A stretch of 11,825 nt of DNA from assembly GCA_946612185.1 (NCBI GenBank), contig CAMOEP010000043.1:1-11825 (forward strand). The letters run 5' to 3'. Source of the stretch: an uncultured Ruminococcus sp. Lineage in GTDB: Bacteria > Bacillota > Clostridia > Oscillospirales > Ruminococcaceae. A program made the position numbers and the translations under genes. The notes beneath the pieces are model-generated. The model was not told the origin of the DNA. It did not search any database and saw only the letters and a list, made by a program, of their open reading frames with translations. Every line of letters starts with the position of its first letter. Position 1 is the first letter of the stretch. Below, piece by piece: positions 5,458 through 11,825 of the stretch.

Positions 5458-6819
5458 TTATGAATTGTTGTTGTCGTCAAGTATCTTCTGGTAGCTTTCG
5501 GCTTCTTCCAGCTCCTTCTGCTCCTTGTCAGCCTTCTTTACGGCAGCAGGCGCACTCTTTCTGCCCTTCGCCATAAGCTTTACCGCAAATACCGCTGCCG
5601 CTATAAGAAGCGCTGCTCCCACTACTGCGAACGCCCATGACTTGATACTCCGGTTTACCACGTTATACGCTATACCATTAGACTTGGCATAAGTCACGCC
5701 CGGTGAACCTGAGTGAACATCAAGAGTAAATCCCTCCGCAAGCGTATAGTCGCCGTCGTCGCCTACCTTATAGCCAAATGCGTTTGCGCCGATATCTGTA
5801 AGACTTGCCGGCAGAAGTACTCCGCTGAGCGCTGGGCAGTCCACAAACACACCCTCGCCTACAGCCGTTACGCCGTCGGGAATAGTCACCCTTGAAAGGC
5901 TCTTGCACTGGTAAAATGCACCGTCACCGATACTTTTAAGTGTGGTGGGGAAGTCGGCGGATTCAAGTGCATAGCAGAACTTGAAAGCGATATTGCCGAT
6001 AGTATTCAGTCCCTCGGACATATCTATCTTCTTCATTGACGAGCAGTACGCAAAAGCGTCGTCGCCTATACTCATTACCGAGGAGGGCAGGAAAACGTTT
6101 TCGATCGACTCACACAGGGAAAATGCTCCGGGGAGTATGCGCTCAACGGTGTTGCCGATGACCACATCGCCGGAAAGTGCGGTAGATGCACGGTAAATAT
6201 CGGTCATACCCTTATTGTAAAGGATACCGTCAGCTACAGTGAACTCCGAAGAATTGGAAGCGTCTATATCTTTCAGGTTCATACACTCCGCAAACGACAT
6301 TTCGCCCAGTGAAGTCAGCGAAGCCGGAAGCTTTACCTCCGAAAGCGCCTGACAGCCGAAAAATGCGTAGTCGTCGATAATAGAAACGCTGTCGGGGATA
6401 TCCACGCTCTCAAGCATCGTACAGCCCATGAAAGTACCGTCAGCGATGCCGCCCAGTTTATCCGGAAGATGCACCGACTTCATGGAAGTGCAGTAAGCAA
6501 AAGCGCTTCTGCCGATGGACTTTATCGTATCAGGGATCGTAATTTCGGGGATATATGCGCAGTTCATGAAAGCGCCGTCCGCAATGGCAGTAATAGCGTA
6601 ACCGTTGCGCATTTCGGGTATTTCGGATATGATAGCAGTAGCGTCGCACTTGGTAATAGTATAAGTGCCATTAACTATTTCGTATGTGAAAGTACCGTCG
6701 GTAAGTTCAGTCTCAGCGCCGGCAAGGGAATTTACCGCCCCGGCAGCCATTGGTGCAGCCGCAGTCAGGAGCATGAAAGCGCCTGCAAGACTTGCAAATA
6801 ATCTTTTAACGGAGGTCAT
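5458..6819 (-). CDS. BspA-like leucine-rich-repeat membrane protein
   Basis: 453 residues. Signal peptide (1-28, MTSVKRLFAS then a hydrophobic core ending AAGA). Residues about 72-350 are BspA/LRR_5 repeats of about 23 residues with the pattern 'LPxSLTSIGxxAFxxCxxLxxVxIPDxV', interrupted at about 188-230 by an insert (ADGILYNKG) also present in the neighbouring LRR protein. A transmembrane helix lies at about 394-415 (WAFAVVGAALLIAAAVFAVKL), followed by a basic then acidic cytoplasmic tail with possible coiled coil (429-450). BspA-type repeats are known from surface proteins that bind host or matrix proteins, other cells or substrates; the ligand here cannot be told. Second gene of an operon: its ATG shares one base with the upstream TAA, and its AGGAGG site is inside the upstream gene, so translation is likely coupled. 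Confidence 0.88.
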   Translation of the reverse strand: MTSVKRLFASLAGAFMLLTAAAPMAAGAVNSLAGAETELTDGTFTYEIVNGTYTITKCDATAIISEIPEMRNGYAITAIADGAFMNCAYIPEITIPDTIKSIGRSAFAYCTSMKSVHLPDKLGGIADGTFMGCTMLESVDIPDSVSIIDDYAFFGCQALSEVKLPASLTSLGEMSFAECMNLKDIDASNSSEFTVADGILYNKGMTDIYRASTALSGDVVIGNTVERILPGAFSLCESIENVFLPSSVMSIGDDAFAYCSSMKKIDMSEGLNTIGNIAFKFCYALESADFPTTLKSIGDGAFYQCKSLSRVTIPDGVTAVGEGVFVDCPALSGVLLPASLTDIGANAFGYKVGDDGDYTLAEGFTLDVHSGSPGVTYAKSNGIAYNVVNRSIKSWAFAVVGAALLIAAAVFAVKLMAKGRKSAPAAVKKADKEQKELEEAESYQKILDDNNNS

Positions 6820-8891
6820 TATTTGTCCTCCTTTTTCGGTGCGGCAGGCTTTTTGGACTTCTTCTTAGCCTTTATGCTCTTGCCTGTGAATATACCGATA
6901 ACTGCAAGTACTACAGCCCCGGCGATTCCTGCCAGAGTGTACAGGAAACCGGTGGATACATTGTTATCGCCCATACTGATAGTACCGGTAACGACCTCTA
7001 TGCCGAAGTGGTCAGCATACTGATAAGCGGTAGTATCCTTATCGGTATATATCTTAAAGCCGTCCATGACCTTGTTGATATTATAGAAATCCGGGGTCTG
7101 AGAGCCTTCGCTGGCACTCTGCTGAGCCGCCTGCATAGCGGCTTCCTCGTCGTACACGAAACCAACAGCATAGTCGCCTATTTCGGTAACATTTGCGCCC
7201 AGGCGTATCGATGGCAGGTTCAGGCAGTTGTAGAAAGCATGGTCGCCTAAGCTTTCCAGCTTGTCGGAAAGCTTAACTGATTCCAGAGCGCTGCATCCGT
7301 CGAAAGCGTAGTTTCCGATACTCTTAACGCCGGGGAGGGAAACGTTCTTTACATTGTTATTTCCGCAGAAAGCCGATATTGCCACGGACTCTGTCTCCTC
7401 CGGTGCGGTGAAATCCTCATCAGTCTTAGCCTGCGGGTACAGGATAAGTTCTGAGAATCCGCTGGAGAAAAGTACGCCGTCACGGGAAGTGTAAGCGCCG
7501 CTGCCCTCGGTGACGTTTATCTCCTTCAAAGCGGTGCAGGTAACGAATGGCTCAACGCCTTCGATGCTTTCGCAGCCGCCGGGAATGGTAAGTGACTCAA
7601 GGTATTCGCTGAACGGAGCTTCACCGATAGTCTTTACAGTTTCCGGAAGTATGATCTCAGTGGCGGAGCAGTTCAGGAAAGCGCCTTTGAATATGGAAGT
7701 TACGGTATATCCGTCTATTTCAGCCGGAACTTCAACTGTTTCGTCGCTTGAGGTACACATAAGGAGCATAGCCTCATTGCCATTCTGGACGGAGTACTGA
7801 TAGTCGCCGGAGGTCTGTGGGTCGAGGCTTTTGTATTCTTCGAGGACGTCGTCAGCCTCCACGGGAACGAACTCAAACTCGTTCTTGTAGCCGTAGTCAG
7901 CATCTTTATCAGTGGAGTATACCTCCGCCGCAGAGCCTGGCTCACCGACGATAGTAAATCCGGGAACGGCAGCTTCGTTATCGTCGTAGCCGAAAGCGCA
8001 GTAGTCGATAAGGCGCACGCTTGAAGGGATACGCACTTTCATGATAGCAGTACCCATGAAAGCGGACTGACCGATCATCATAACGCCGTCGGGGATAGTA
8101 ATATTCTCCAGTGATGAGCAGCTCATGAAGGCAGCGCCGCCGATCTCAGTCATTCCCTGGGGAAGCTTCACGTCAGTGAGCGCAGAGCAGCCGGCGCATA
8201 TCATAACCGGGAGCTTTTCGATGGTTATCATGCTCATATCAATGGATTCAAGTTTTTCGTTAAGAGCGAAGGTATGGCGGTTCAGTTCAGTGATACCGCT
8301 GTGAAGCTTTATCTCTTTAAGCTGAGTGCCGTATATGGAAGCTATAGCCAGCTTAGTTACATTTTCCGGGACAGTGAAGGAGTCGCCGGCTTTTTTCTGG
8401 GGATAGCAGAATATGCAGGTCTTGTCCTTGGTATAGAGGATACCGTCCTCGGAGCAATAGTTCTCGTTTTTCTCGTCAACGGTTATTTCAGTCAGGTTCT
8501 CGCATCTGGAGAAGCAGTTTTCTGCGTAGATGTACTCGATAGTTGCGGGGATATGCACCTTTTCCGGTGAGACTTCAGCGAATATATCCGCACCCATTTC
8601 AGTAACAGCCATACCGTCTAACATATCGGGGATAGTAAGGTCTGCGGACTTGTCACGGATAGCGGTAAGGCAGGCAGTACCCTCGTCTGTTACGATATAG
8701 GAGTAGTCGCCGGACTCTATTTCCTCTTGTTCAGCAGTTTCCTCCTGAGCGAGTTCAGGTTCTTCATCCCATTCGGACTGAGCGACCTGACTATCCTCCT
8801 CAGCCCGTGCCTGAGATACCGGGCAGACGGCGGCAGATGCGCACAAACACAGGCACATAGCCCACGCAGCCGACTTTTTATATTTAAGCAT
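6819..8891 (-). CDS. Large BspA-like LRR membrane protein with duplicated modules
   Basis: 690 residues. Signal peptide ends near ARA-E (30), followed by a Glu-rich linker (31-60). Two homologous modules follow, each opening with SGDY-Y-V (60-66 and 361-367) and continuing with an IPD/VPAEIDGxxVT strand (about 87-100 and 388-400), LRR_5 repeats (xIPxxVxxIGxxAFxxC), and an inserted DGILY/DGVLF hairpin (149-153, 471-475). Each closes with a GF-I and Y-rich segment (about 311-343 and 611-635). A transmembrane helix (about 648-669) precedes a Lys-rich cytoplasmic tail. No sortase motif is seen. The protein should display both LRR modules outside the membrane. The start is supported by GAGAGG 7 nt upstream and a consensus promoter at 8940-8968. 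First gene of a two-gene operon with the smaller LRR protein. Binding partner unknown. Confidence 0.88.
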   Translation of the reverse strand: MLKYKKSAAWAMCLCLCASAAVCPVSQARAEEDSQVAQSEWDEEPELAQEETAEQEEIESGDYSYIVTDEGTACLTAIRDKSADLTIPDMLDGMAVTEMGADIFAEVSPEKVHIPATIEYIYAENCFSRCENLTEITVDEKNENYCSEDGILYTKDKTCIFCYPQKKAGDSFTVPENVTKLAIASIYGTQLKEIKLHSGITELNRHTFALNEKLESIDMSMITIEKLPVMICAGCSALTDVKLPQGMTEIGGAAFMSCSSLENITIPDGVMMIGQSAFMGTAIMKVRIPSSVRLIDYCAFGYDDNEAAVPGFTIVGEPGSAAEVYSTDKDADYGYKNEFEFVPVEADDVLEEYKSLDPQTSGDYQYSVQNGNEAMLLMCTSSDETVEVPAEIDGYTVTSIFKGAFLNCSATEIILPETVKTIGEAPFSEYLESLTIPGGCESIEGVEPFVTCTALKEINVTEGSGAYTSRDGVLFSSGFSELILYPQAKTDEDFTAPEETESVAISAFCGNNNVKNVSLPGVKSIGNYAFDGCSALESVKLSDKLESLGDHAFYNCLNLPSIRLGANVTEIGDYAVGFVYDEEAAMQAAQQSASEGSQTPDFYNINKVMDGFKIYTDKDTTAYQYADHFGIEVVTGTISMGDNNVSTGFLYTLAGIAGAVVLAVIGIFTGKSIKAKKKSKKPAAPKKEDK

Positions 8892-8939
8892 AAATATTCC
8901 TCTCTCTTTTCATGTTTTCGGTGCTTTTACAGCATTATA

Positions 8940-8968
8940 ATTATATCACACAGCCACCCATTTTGCAA
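8940..8968 (-). promoter_or_regulatory. Sigma-A promoter of the LRR operon
   Basis: On the minus strand TTGCAA (8963-8968), a 17-nt spacer and a perfect TATAAT (8940-8945), about 40 nt upstream of the start codon. A second TATAAT-like run overlaps it just downstream. Confidence 0.75.
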
Positions 8969-9007
8969 CGGCTTTCACATATTTTTCATGGATTTCTCAA
9001 AAGTACG

Positions 9008-9043
9008 CAAAAAAACGGCGCTCCGTCGTTAGGAACGCCGTTT
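9008..9043 (-). terminator. Intrinsic terminator after the dockerin-lipoprotein gene
   Basis: AAACGGCG (9013-9020) pairs with CGCCGTTT (9036-9043), extended inward by TCC/GGA. On the minus strand the stem is followed by a run of seven T. It lies 7 bp past the stop codon at 9050. Confidence 0.85.
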
Positions 9044-9049
9044 ATATTA

Positions 9050-10105
9050 TTACTGATGAGGTCTCAGCCCCGGCAATGCTGCATATTCCAGCAGAGTAGC
9101 CTCGCCGCCAACAGCAAGGTAGGAGTAATAGCTGAGTACCAGCGATGCGTCCGCAGCGGTGATATTACCGTCGCCGTCAGCGTCAGCGATAATCGGGTCA
9201 AGGGGAAAATCCCCGCCAATAGAAGCGGCAGCGTAGCCGCTTAAAATAAGAGAAGCATCATTGGAATCAATGCTGCTGTCGCCGTTCACATCACCGATAT
9301 CTGAAACAGTGCCGATATCACGGAAGGACTTGCCGTACCTATCAGCATAGTCCTTAGCGGTGGAGGGGGTGACACCTCTTATCTCAGGCTTGCCGTCGCT
9401 GCCGGAGATAGTGTCGCTGCGGTCTGCTATCTCACAGCCGTCAGCGAGTATAGTAATAGTGGAAAGGGAAGTGCAGCCGCCGAATGCATATTCGCCAATG
9501 CTGGTGACTGACTCAGGGAGAGTAATATTCTCAAGTCTTTCGCATTTGTGGAATACCCTTTCACCGATAACGCCTAAATCATCGGGTAAACTGATATTCC
9601 TGAGGGAGCTGCATTCATCAAAGCAGCCGTCGGGAAGCTGCACAAGTGAACTGGGAAGCTGAACGTTCAAAAGGTTCTTGCAGCCCTGAAAAGCCTCGAT
9701 GCCGATACTTGTCACGGAATCCGGTATCTGTGCATCACGCAGGGCTGTGCAGTGCCAGAAGCAATAGCGGTGAATGGTCTTAACGCCTTTTGGTATTATC
9801 ACCGATGTCACGGCGAGGTTGCCGGAGAAAGCGGCGTTTTCCGAGAAAAGCTCCGGCGCAGAAAGTTCCGTCATTGGCAGACCGTCCACCTCATCAGGTA
9901 TGACCGCCCTGCTGTCTGTGCCAGTCCATTTTATCAAAGCCACATGGTCGGCGTACTTCCTGTAAACGAAGTCGTCCGTCTTACATTCAAGGTAGCCGTC
10001 CTCTGGTATCGCAGTTTCCGGTTTGTCGGCTTTCCCACAGCCGGTAAACAGCGCCATGACCGCAGCGGTCATGAGCAAAAAAATATCCTTTATAATAGTT
10101 TTCAT
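9050..10105 (-). CDS. Lipoprotein with BspA-like LRRs and a type I dockerin
   Basis: 351 residues. The N-terminus is a lipoprotein signal peptide: KTIIKD, a hydrophobic core, then the lipobox LFTGC with Cys23 as lipidation site. Residues about 90-225 hold five to six BspA/LRR_5 repeats (IPDSVTSIGIEAFQGC and similar). Residues about 270-335 form a type I dockerin with two calcium-loop repeats, DVNGDSSIDSNDASLIL (from 272) and DADGDGNITAADASLVL (from 308), both with the expected Asp/Asn ligands. Dockerins bind cohesin modules on scaffoldins in cellulosomes and amylosomes. Most dockerin proteins are freely secreted, so a lipid anchor on the same chain is unusual. The ribosome binding site is poor (GGG about 9-11 nt before ATG), suggesting modest translation. 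It has its own promoter (10151-10179) and terminator, and is separate from the LRR operon downstream. Confidence 0.9.
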   Translation of the reverse strand: MKTIIKDIFLLMTAAVMALFTGCGKADKPETAIPEDGYLECKTDDFVYRKYADHVALIKWTGTDSRAVIPDEVDGLPMTELSAPELFSENAAFSGNLAVTSVIIPKGVKTIHRYCFWHCTALRDAQIPDSVTSIGIEAFQGCKNLLNVQLPSSLVQLPDGCFDECSSLRNISLPDDLGVIGERVFHKCERLENITLPESVTSIGEYAFGGCTSLSTITILADGCEIADRSDTISGSDGKPEIRGVTPSTAKDYADRYGKSFRDIGTVSDIGDVNGDSSIDSNDASLILSGYAAASIGGDFPLDPIIADADGDGNITAADASLVLSYYSYLAVGGEATLLEYAALPGLRPHQ

Positions 10106-10150
10106 AGTTAATACCCAAAATGTGATTTAATTGTTTCATGTATATAAACA

Positions 10151-10179
10151 ATATTAACATAAATTGTGCTAAATGTCAA
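10151..10179 (-). promoter_or_regulatory. Sigma-A promoter of the dockerin-lipoprotein gene
   Basis: On the minus strand a perfect TTGACA (10174-10179), a 17-nt spacer and TAATAT (10151-10156, 4/6). It gives a leader of about 40 nt before the start codon. Confidence 0.6.
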
Positions 10180-10190
10180 TAAGTTTATTG
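10177..10190. promoter_or_regulatory. Palindromic operator candidate
   Basis: CAATAA-GT-TTATTG is a perfect inverted repeat with a 2-bp centre. It overlaps three bases of the -35 box of the minus-strand promoter, where a bound dimer could block polymerase. The regulator is not known. Confidence 0.4.
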
Positions 10191-10238
10191 GCAACTTTCT
10201 CTGATTTTTTGGAATTTCATAAAGTTGCACAAAATCAG
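10191..10238. repeat. Two interleaved 8-bp inverted repeats
   Basis: GCAACTTT (10191-10198) pairs with AAAGTTGC (10221-10228), and CTGATTTT (10201-10208) pairs with AAAATCAG (10231-10238). Both have a 22-nt gap and are offset by exactly 10 bp. The last half-site adjoins the sigma-K-like -35 of dpaA. This may be a phased protein-binding array, or a pseudoknot if transcribed. Confidence 0.5.
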
Positions 10239-10255
10239 CCGTCCGGCATAATATA
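10229..10255 (+). promoter_or_regulatory. Sigma-K-like promoter of dpaAB
   Basis: ACA (10229-10231), a 15-nt spacer and CATAATATA (10247-10255), which fits the CATAnnnTA -10 form of mother-cell sigma-K promoters. The dpaAB (spoVF) operon is sigma-K dependent in Bacillus, which supports the assignment. Predicted start is near 10262. Confidence 0.65.
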
Positions 10256-10288
10256 TGGTGTAGACGAAAAACTTGTGGAGGAGAGAGT

Positions 10289-11107
10289 ATGACCAATATA
10301 AAACGGATTCTTGTCGCCGGTGGTGACGCACGTCAGGTATACTGCGCACGCCACCTGTCACGGCGGTTCGATACAGGGCTTACGGGATTTGAGCAGGGGC
10401 ATATGGAGGGTGTTTACGACTGTATGATACTGCCGTGTGTACCTATTGATGAAAGCGGCAGAGTACCGGCAGTTGCGGGAGATATCCCGGCGGAGAAACT
10501 CCGGGAAAGACTTGCCCCCGGCGCACTCATCATAGCCGGACGCATTACCCAAAAACTTGTTGAAAACTTTCCGGGGTATACACTCAGGGAGTACCTTTCC
10601 CGTGAGGAATTCCAGCTAAGCAACGCCGTTCCCACCGCCGAGGGTGCTGCTGAGATAGCCCTCCGGGAACTGCCGGTAACACTCAGCGGCAGCCGTGTAC
10701 TGATAGTTGGCATCGGGCGCATAGGTACAGCCCTTGCGGGAATACTCAAAGGTTTCGGCGCAGACGTAACCGCTGCCGTCCGGAGTGCAGAAAGTGCCGC
10801 AAGATCACGGCTTATGGGCGTTCGTCCGGTATGTATGGAGGATATCGGCGGCGATTATGACGCAGTTTTTAACACTGTCCCCTGTACAGTGTTGAAAAGT
10901 CCGCAGCTTGAAAAATTTTCCAGGGAAACTATCTTCATCGAACTTGCGTCGCCGCCTTACGGCATAGACCTTGAAGCCGCAGAAAATGGCGGTTTCCGGG
11001 TAATTAAAGCCCCCGGACTTCCCGGAAAGACTGCCCCTGTCACCGCCGGCAGGATCATCGCAAATACCGCAGAATACATCATCAGCGAGGAGGAAAACCA
11101 TGAATGA
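10289..11107 (+). CDS. dpaA: Dipicolinate synthase subunit A
   Basis: 272 residues (Bacillus SpoVFA is slightly longer). With DpaB it converts the DapA product of lysine biosynthesis to dipicolinic acid in the mother cell, which is then loaded into the spore core as Ca-DPA. An N-terminal domain opens with ILVAGGDARQ (7-16), typical of the family. A Rossmann fold begins at SRVLIVGIGRIG (135-146) with a GxGxxG dinucleotide motif. The conserved APGLPGKTAPVTAG (241-254) lies near the end. The start is supported by a GGAGGAG site 5-6 nt upstream. The last 8 bp overlap dpaB, indicating translational coupling. A sigma-K-like promoter lies upstream, as expected for a late mother-cell gene. Confidence 0.95.
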   Translation: MTNIKRILVAGGDARQVYCARHLSRRFDTGLTGFEQGHMEGVYDCMILPCVPIDESGRVPAVAGDIPAEKLRERLAPGALIIAGRITQKLVENFPGYTLREYLSREEFQLSNAVPTAEGAAEIALRELPVTLSGSRVLIVGIGRIGTALAGILKGFGADVTAAVRSAESAARSRLMGVRPVCMEDIGGDYDAVFNTVPCTVLKSPQLEKFSRETIFIELASPPYGIDLEAAENGGFRVIKAPGLPGKTAPVTAGRIIANTAEYIISEEENHE

Positions 11108-11690
11108 TATGAATGGACTGAGGATAGGCTACGCCATGACCGGCTCGTTCTGCACGTTCAGCCGGAGTTTTGAGGCGGCGCAGAAACTCCGGGATATGGG
11201 CGCACAGCTTGTGCCGGTGATGTCGGAGACTGCTGCGAATACCGACACACGCTTTGGAAAAGCAGCAGCAAACCTGGCAAAACTCCGTGAGATATGCGGC
11301 AGAGAGGTCATAACCACAATTTCAGAAGCCGAACCCATAGGACCGAAGAATCTGACTGATATTATGGTAGTCGCTCCCTGTACGTCGAATACCGCCGTGA
11401 AGCTTGCCTGTGGTATAACTGATACGCCGGTGACAATGGCGGTAAAGTCCCACCTGCGCAGCGGAAAACCCGTACTCCTGGCGATAGCGTCGAATGACTC
11501 GCTTATGGGTTCAGCACGGAATATCGGGGAACTTTTTAGCCGCAAGTACTATTATTTCGTCCCGATGCTGCAAGATGACCCGGTAAATAAACCCACGTCA
11601 CTGGTCGCCCTGTTCGATATGCTACCCCAGGCAGTAACAGCCGCCCTCAGCGGAATCCAACTCCGCCCTATCATACATCATTCCCTGTAG
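11100..11690 (+). CDS. dpaB: Dipicolinate synthase subunit B
   Basis: 196 residues, near the family's usual 200. It is the flavoprotein-like second subunit of dipicolinate synthase and is related to the phosphopantothenoylcysteine decarboxylase fold. Visible signatures are IGYAMTGSFCTF (9-20), the central VVAPCTSNTAVKLACGITDTP, and the C-terminal NIGELFSRKYYYFVPMLQDDP with NKPTSLVA. It begins inside the end of dpaA; a GAGGAGG site precedes the ATG at 11100 by 6-8 nt. A second in-frame ATG at 11109 is possible, but further from the site. No obvious truncation. Nothing else follows in the window, so the operon appears to be dpaA-dpaB only. Confidence 0.95.
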   Translation: MNDMNGLRIGYAMTGSFCTFSRSFEAAQKLRDMGAQLVPVMSETAANTDTRFGKAAANLAKLREICGREVITTISEAEPIGPKNLTDIMVVAPCTSNTAVKLACGITDTPVTMAVKSHLRSGKPVLLAIASNDSLMGSARNIGELFSRKYYYFVPMLQDDPVNKPTSLVALFDMLPQAVTAALSGIQLRPIIHHSL

Positions 11691-11727
11691 GCTGCCCGGC
11701 TGAGGCTTCCTTATGGGTCACGGCTGC

Positions 11728-11767
11728 TTTTTTTGGGGGAAACCCTTTTGAAAAAGGGTTCTCCCCC
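11728..11767. repeat. T run and long near-perfect hairpin after dpaB
   Basis: Seven T (11728-11734) precede a long hairpin: GGGGGAAACCCTTTT (11735-11749) pairs with AAAAGGGTT-C-TCCCCC (ending 11767), with one bulged base. There is no T run after the stem on either strand, so it is not a standard terminator for dpaB, although it ends close to the operon. It resembles palindromic repeats I recall as common in intergenic DNA of gut Clostridia. The remaining 58 bases (11768-11825) show nothing recognisable. Confidence 0.5.
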
Positions 11768-11825
11768 AAACCCCCTTCCTAAAACTTCTAAATTAAAAAA
11801 TTCCCCCTGATATGGCGGACGAAAT

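Larger units (their letters stand above)
5306..5466. repeat. Nested palindromic repeat between convergent genes
   Basis: An imperfect 161-bp palindrome built from three nested arms around 5390. The outer arms are AATTCATAA-CGTAAT (5306-5320) and its partner ending TTATGAATT (5458-5466), which also carries a tandem ATTACGC. The middle arms are GGTGTTGCCTTA (5342-5353) and TAAGGCGACACC (5427-5438), with one mismatch. The inner arms are the terminator stem. The outer right arm supplies the stop codon and last two codons of the minus-strand LRR gene. Confidence 0.55.

Noticed and set aside
5458..8891. Repeated codon patterns in LRR genes as DNA-level repeats.
   Set aside because: The periodicity follows the 23-residue protein repeat and is degenerate at the nucleotide level; no separate DNA element is needed to explain it.

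Overview
The window looks like chromosome from a Gram-positive, spore-forming gut or rumen bacterium of the Clostridia, most likely Ruminococcus or a close relative. Three observations support this: sporulation genes (spoIIID, and dpaA-dpaB for dipicolinate synthesis), a type I dockerin domain (the cellulosome/amylosome plug module), and several BspA-type leucine-rich-repeat surface proteins with Gram-positive export signals. The genus is an inference from gene content. No 16S rRNA or other marker is present.

Layout. 1-1695 (+): end of a membrane-anchored protein with an extracellular Ser/Thr-rich stalk, then a co-directional secreted protein ending in a PNTG sorting-like signal. 1696-3012: about 1.3 kb without a convincing protein gene, but rich in structure. 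It holds a 176-bp palindromic MITE-like element, then a promoter, a dense run of strong hairpins including a possible pseudoknot, and an intrinsic terminator (candidate structured RNA, about 460 nt). After that come a convergent promoter-terminator pair on the minus strand (candidate RNA of about 145 nt) and a third promoter followed by a short foldable stretch. 3013-3300 (-): spoIIID. 3396-5303 (+): a consensus housekeeping promoter and a membrane-fused glycerophosphodiester phosphodiesterase. 5304-5457: a nested palindrome centred on a bidirectional terminator. 5458-8891 (-): a two-gene operon of BspA-like LRR proteins, each with a signal peptide and a C-terminal membrane anchor, with stop and start overlapping and a consensus promoter upstream. 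9050-10105 (-): a lipoprotein carrying BspA-like LRRs plus a dockerin. 10106-10288: divergent regulatory region with a palindrome, two interleaved inverted repeats and a sigma-K-like promoter. 10289-11690 (+): dpaA-dpaB.

How the parts fit. spoIIID and dpaAB belong to the mother-cell programme: SpoIIID is a mid-stage regulator, and DpaAB makes the dipicolinate that loads the spore core late. The three LRR proteins are predicted to sit on the outside of the membrane. The dockerin-lipoprotein could bring a cohesin-bearing partner to the membrane. The most unexplained part of the window is the non-coding block at about 1.9-3.0 kb.
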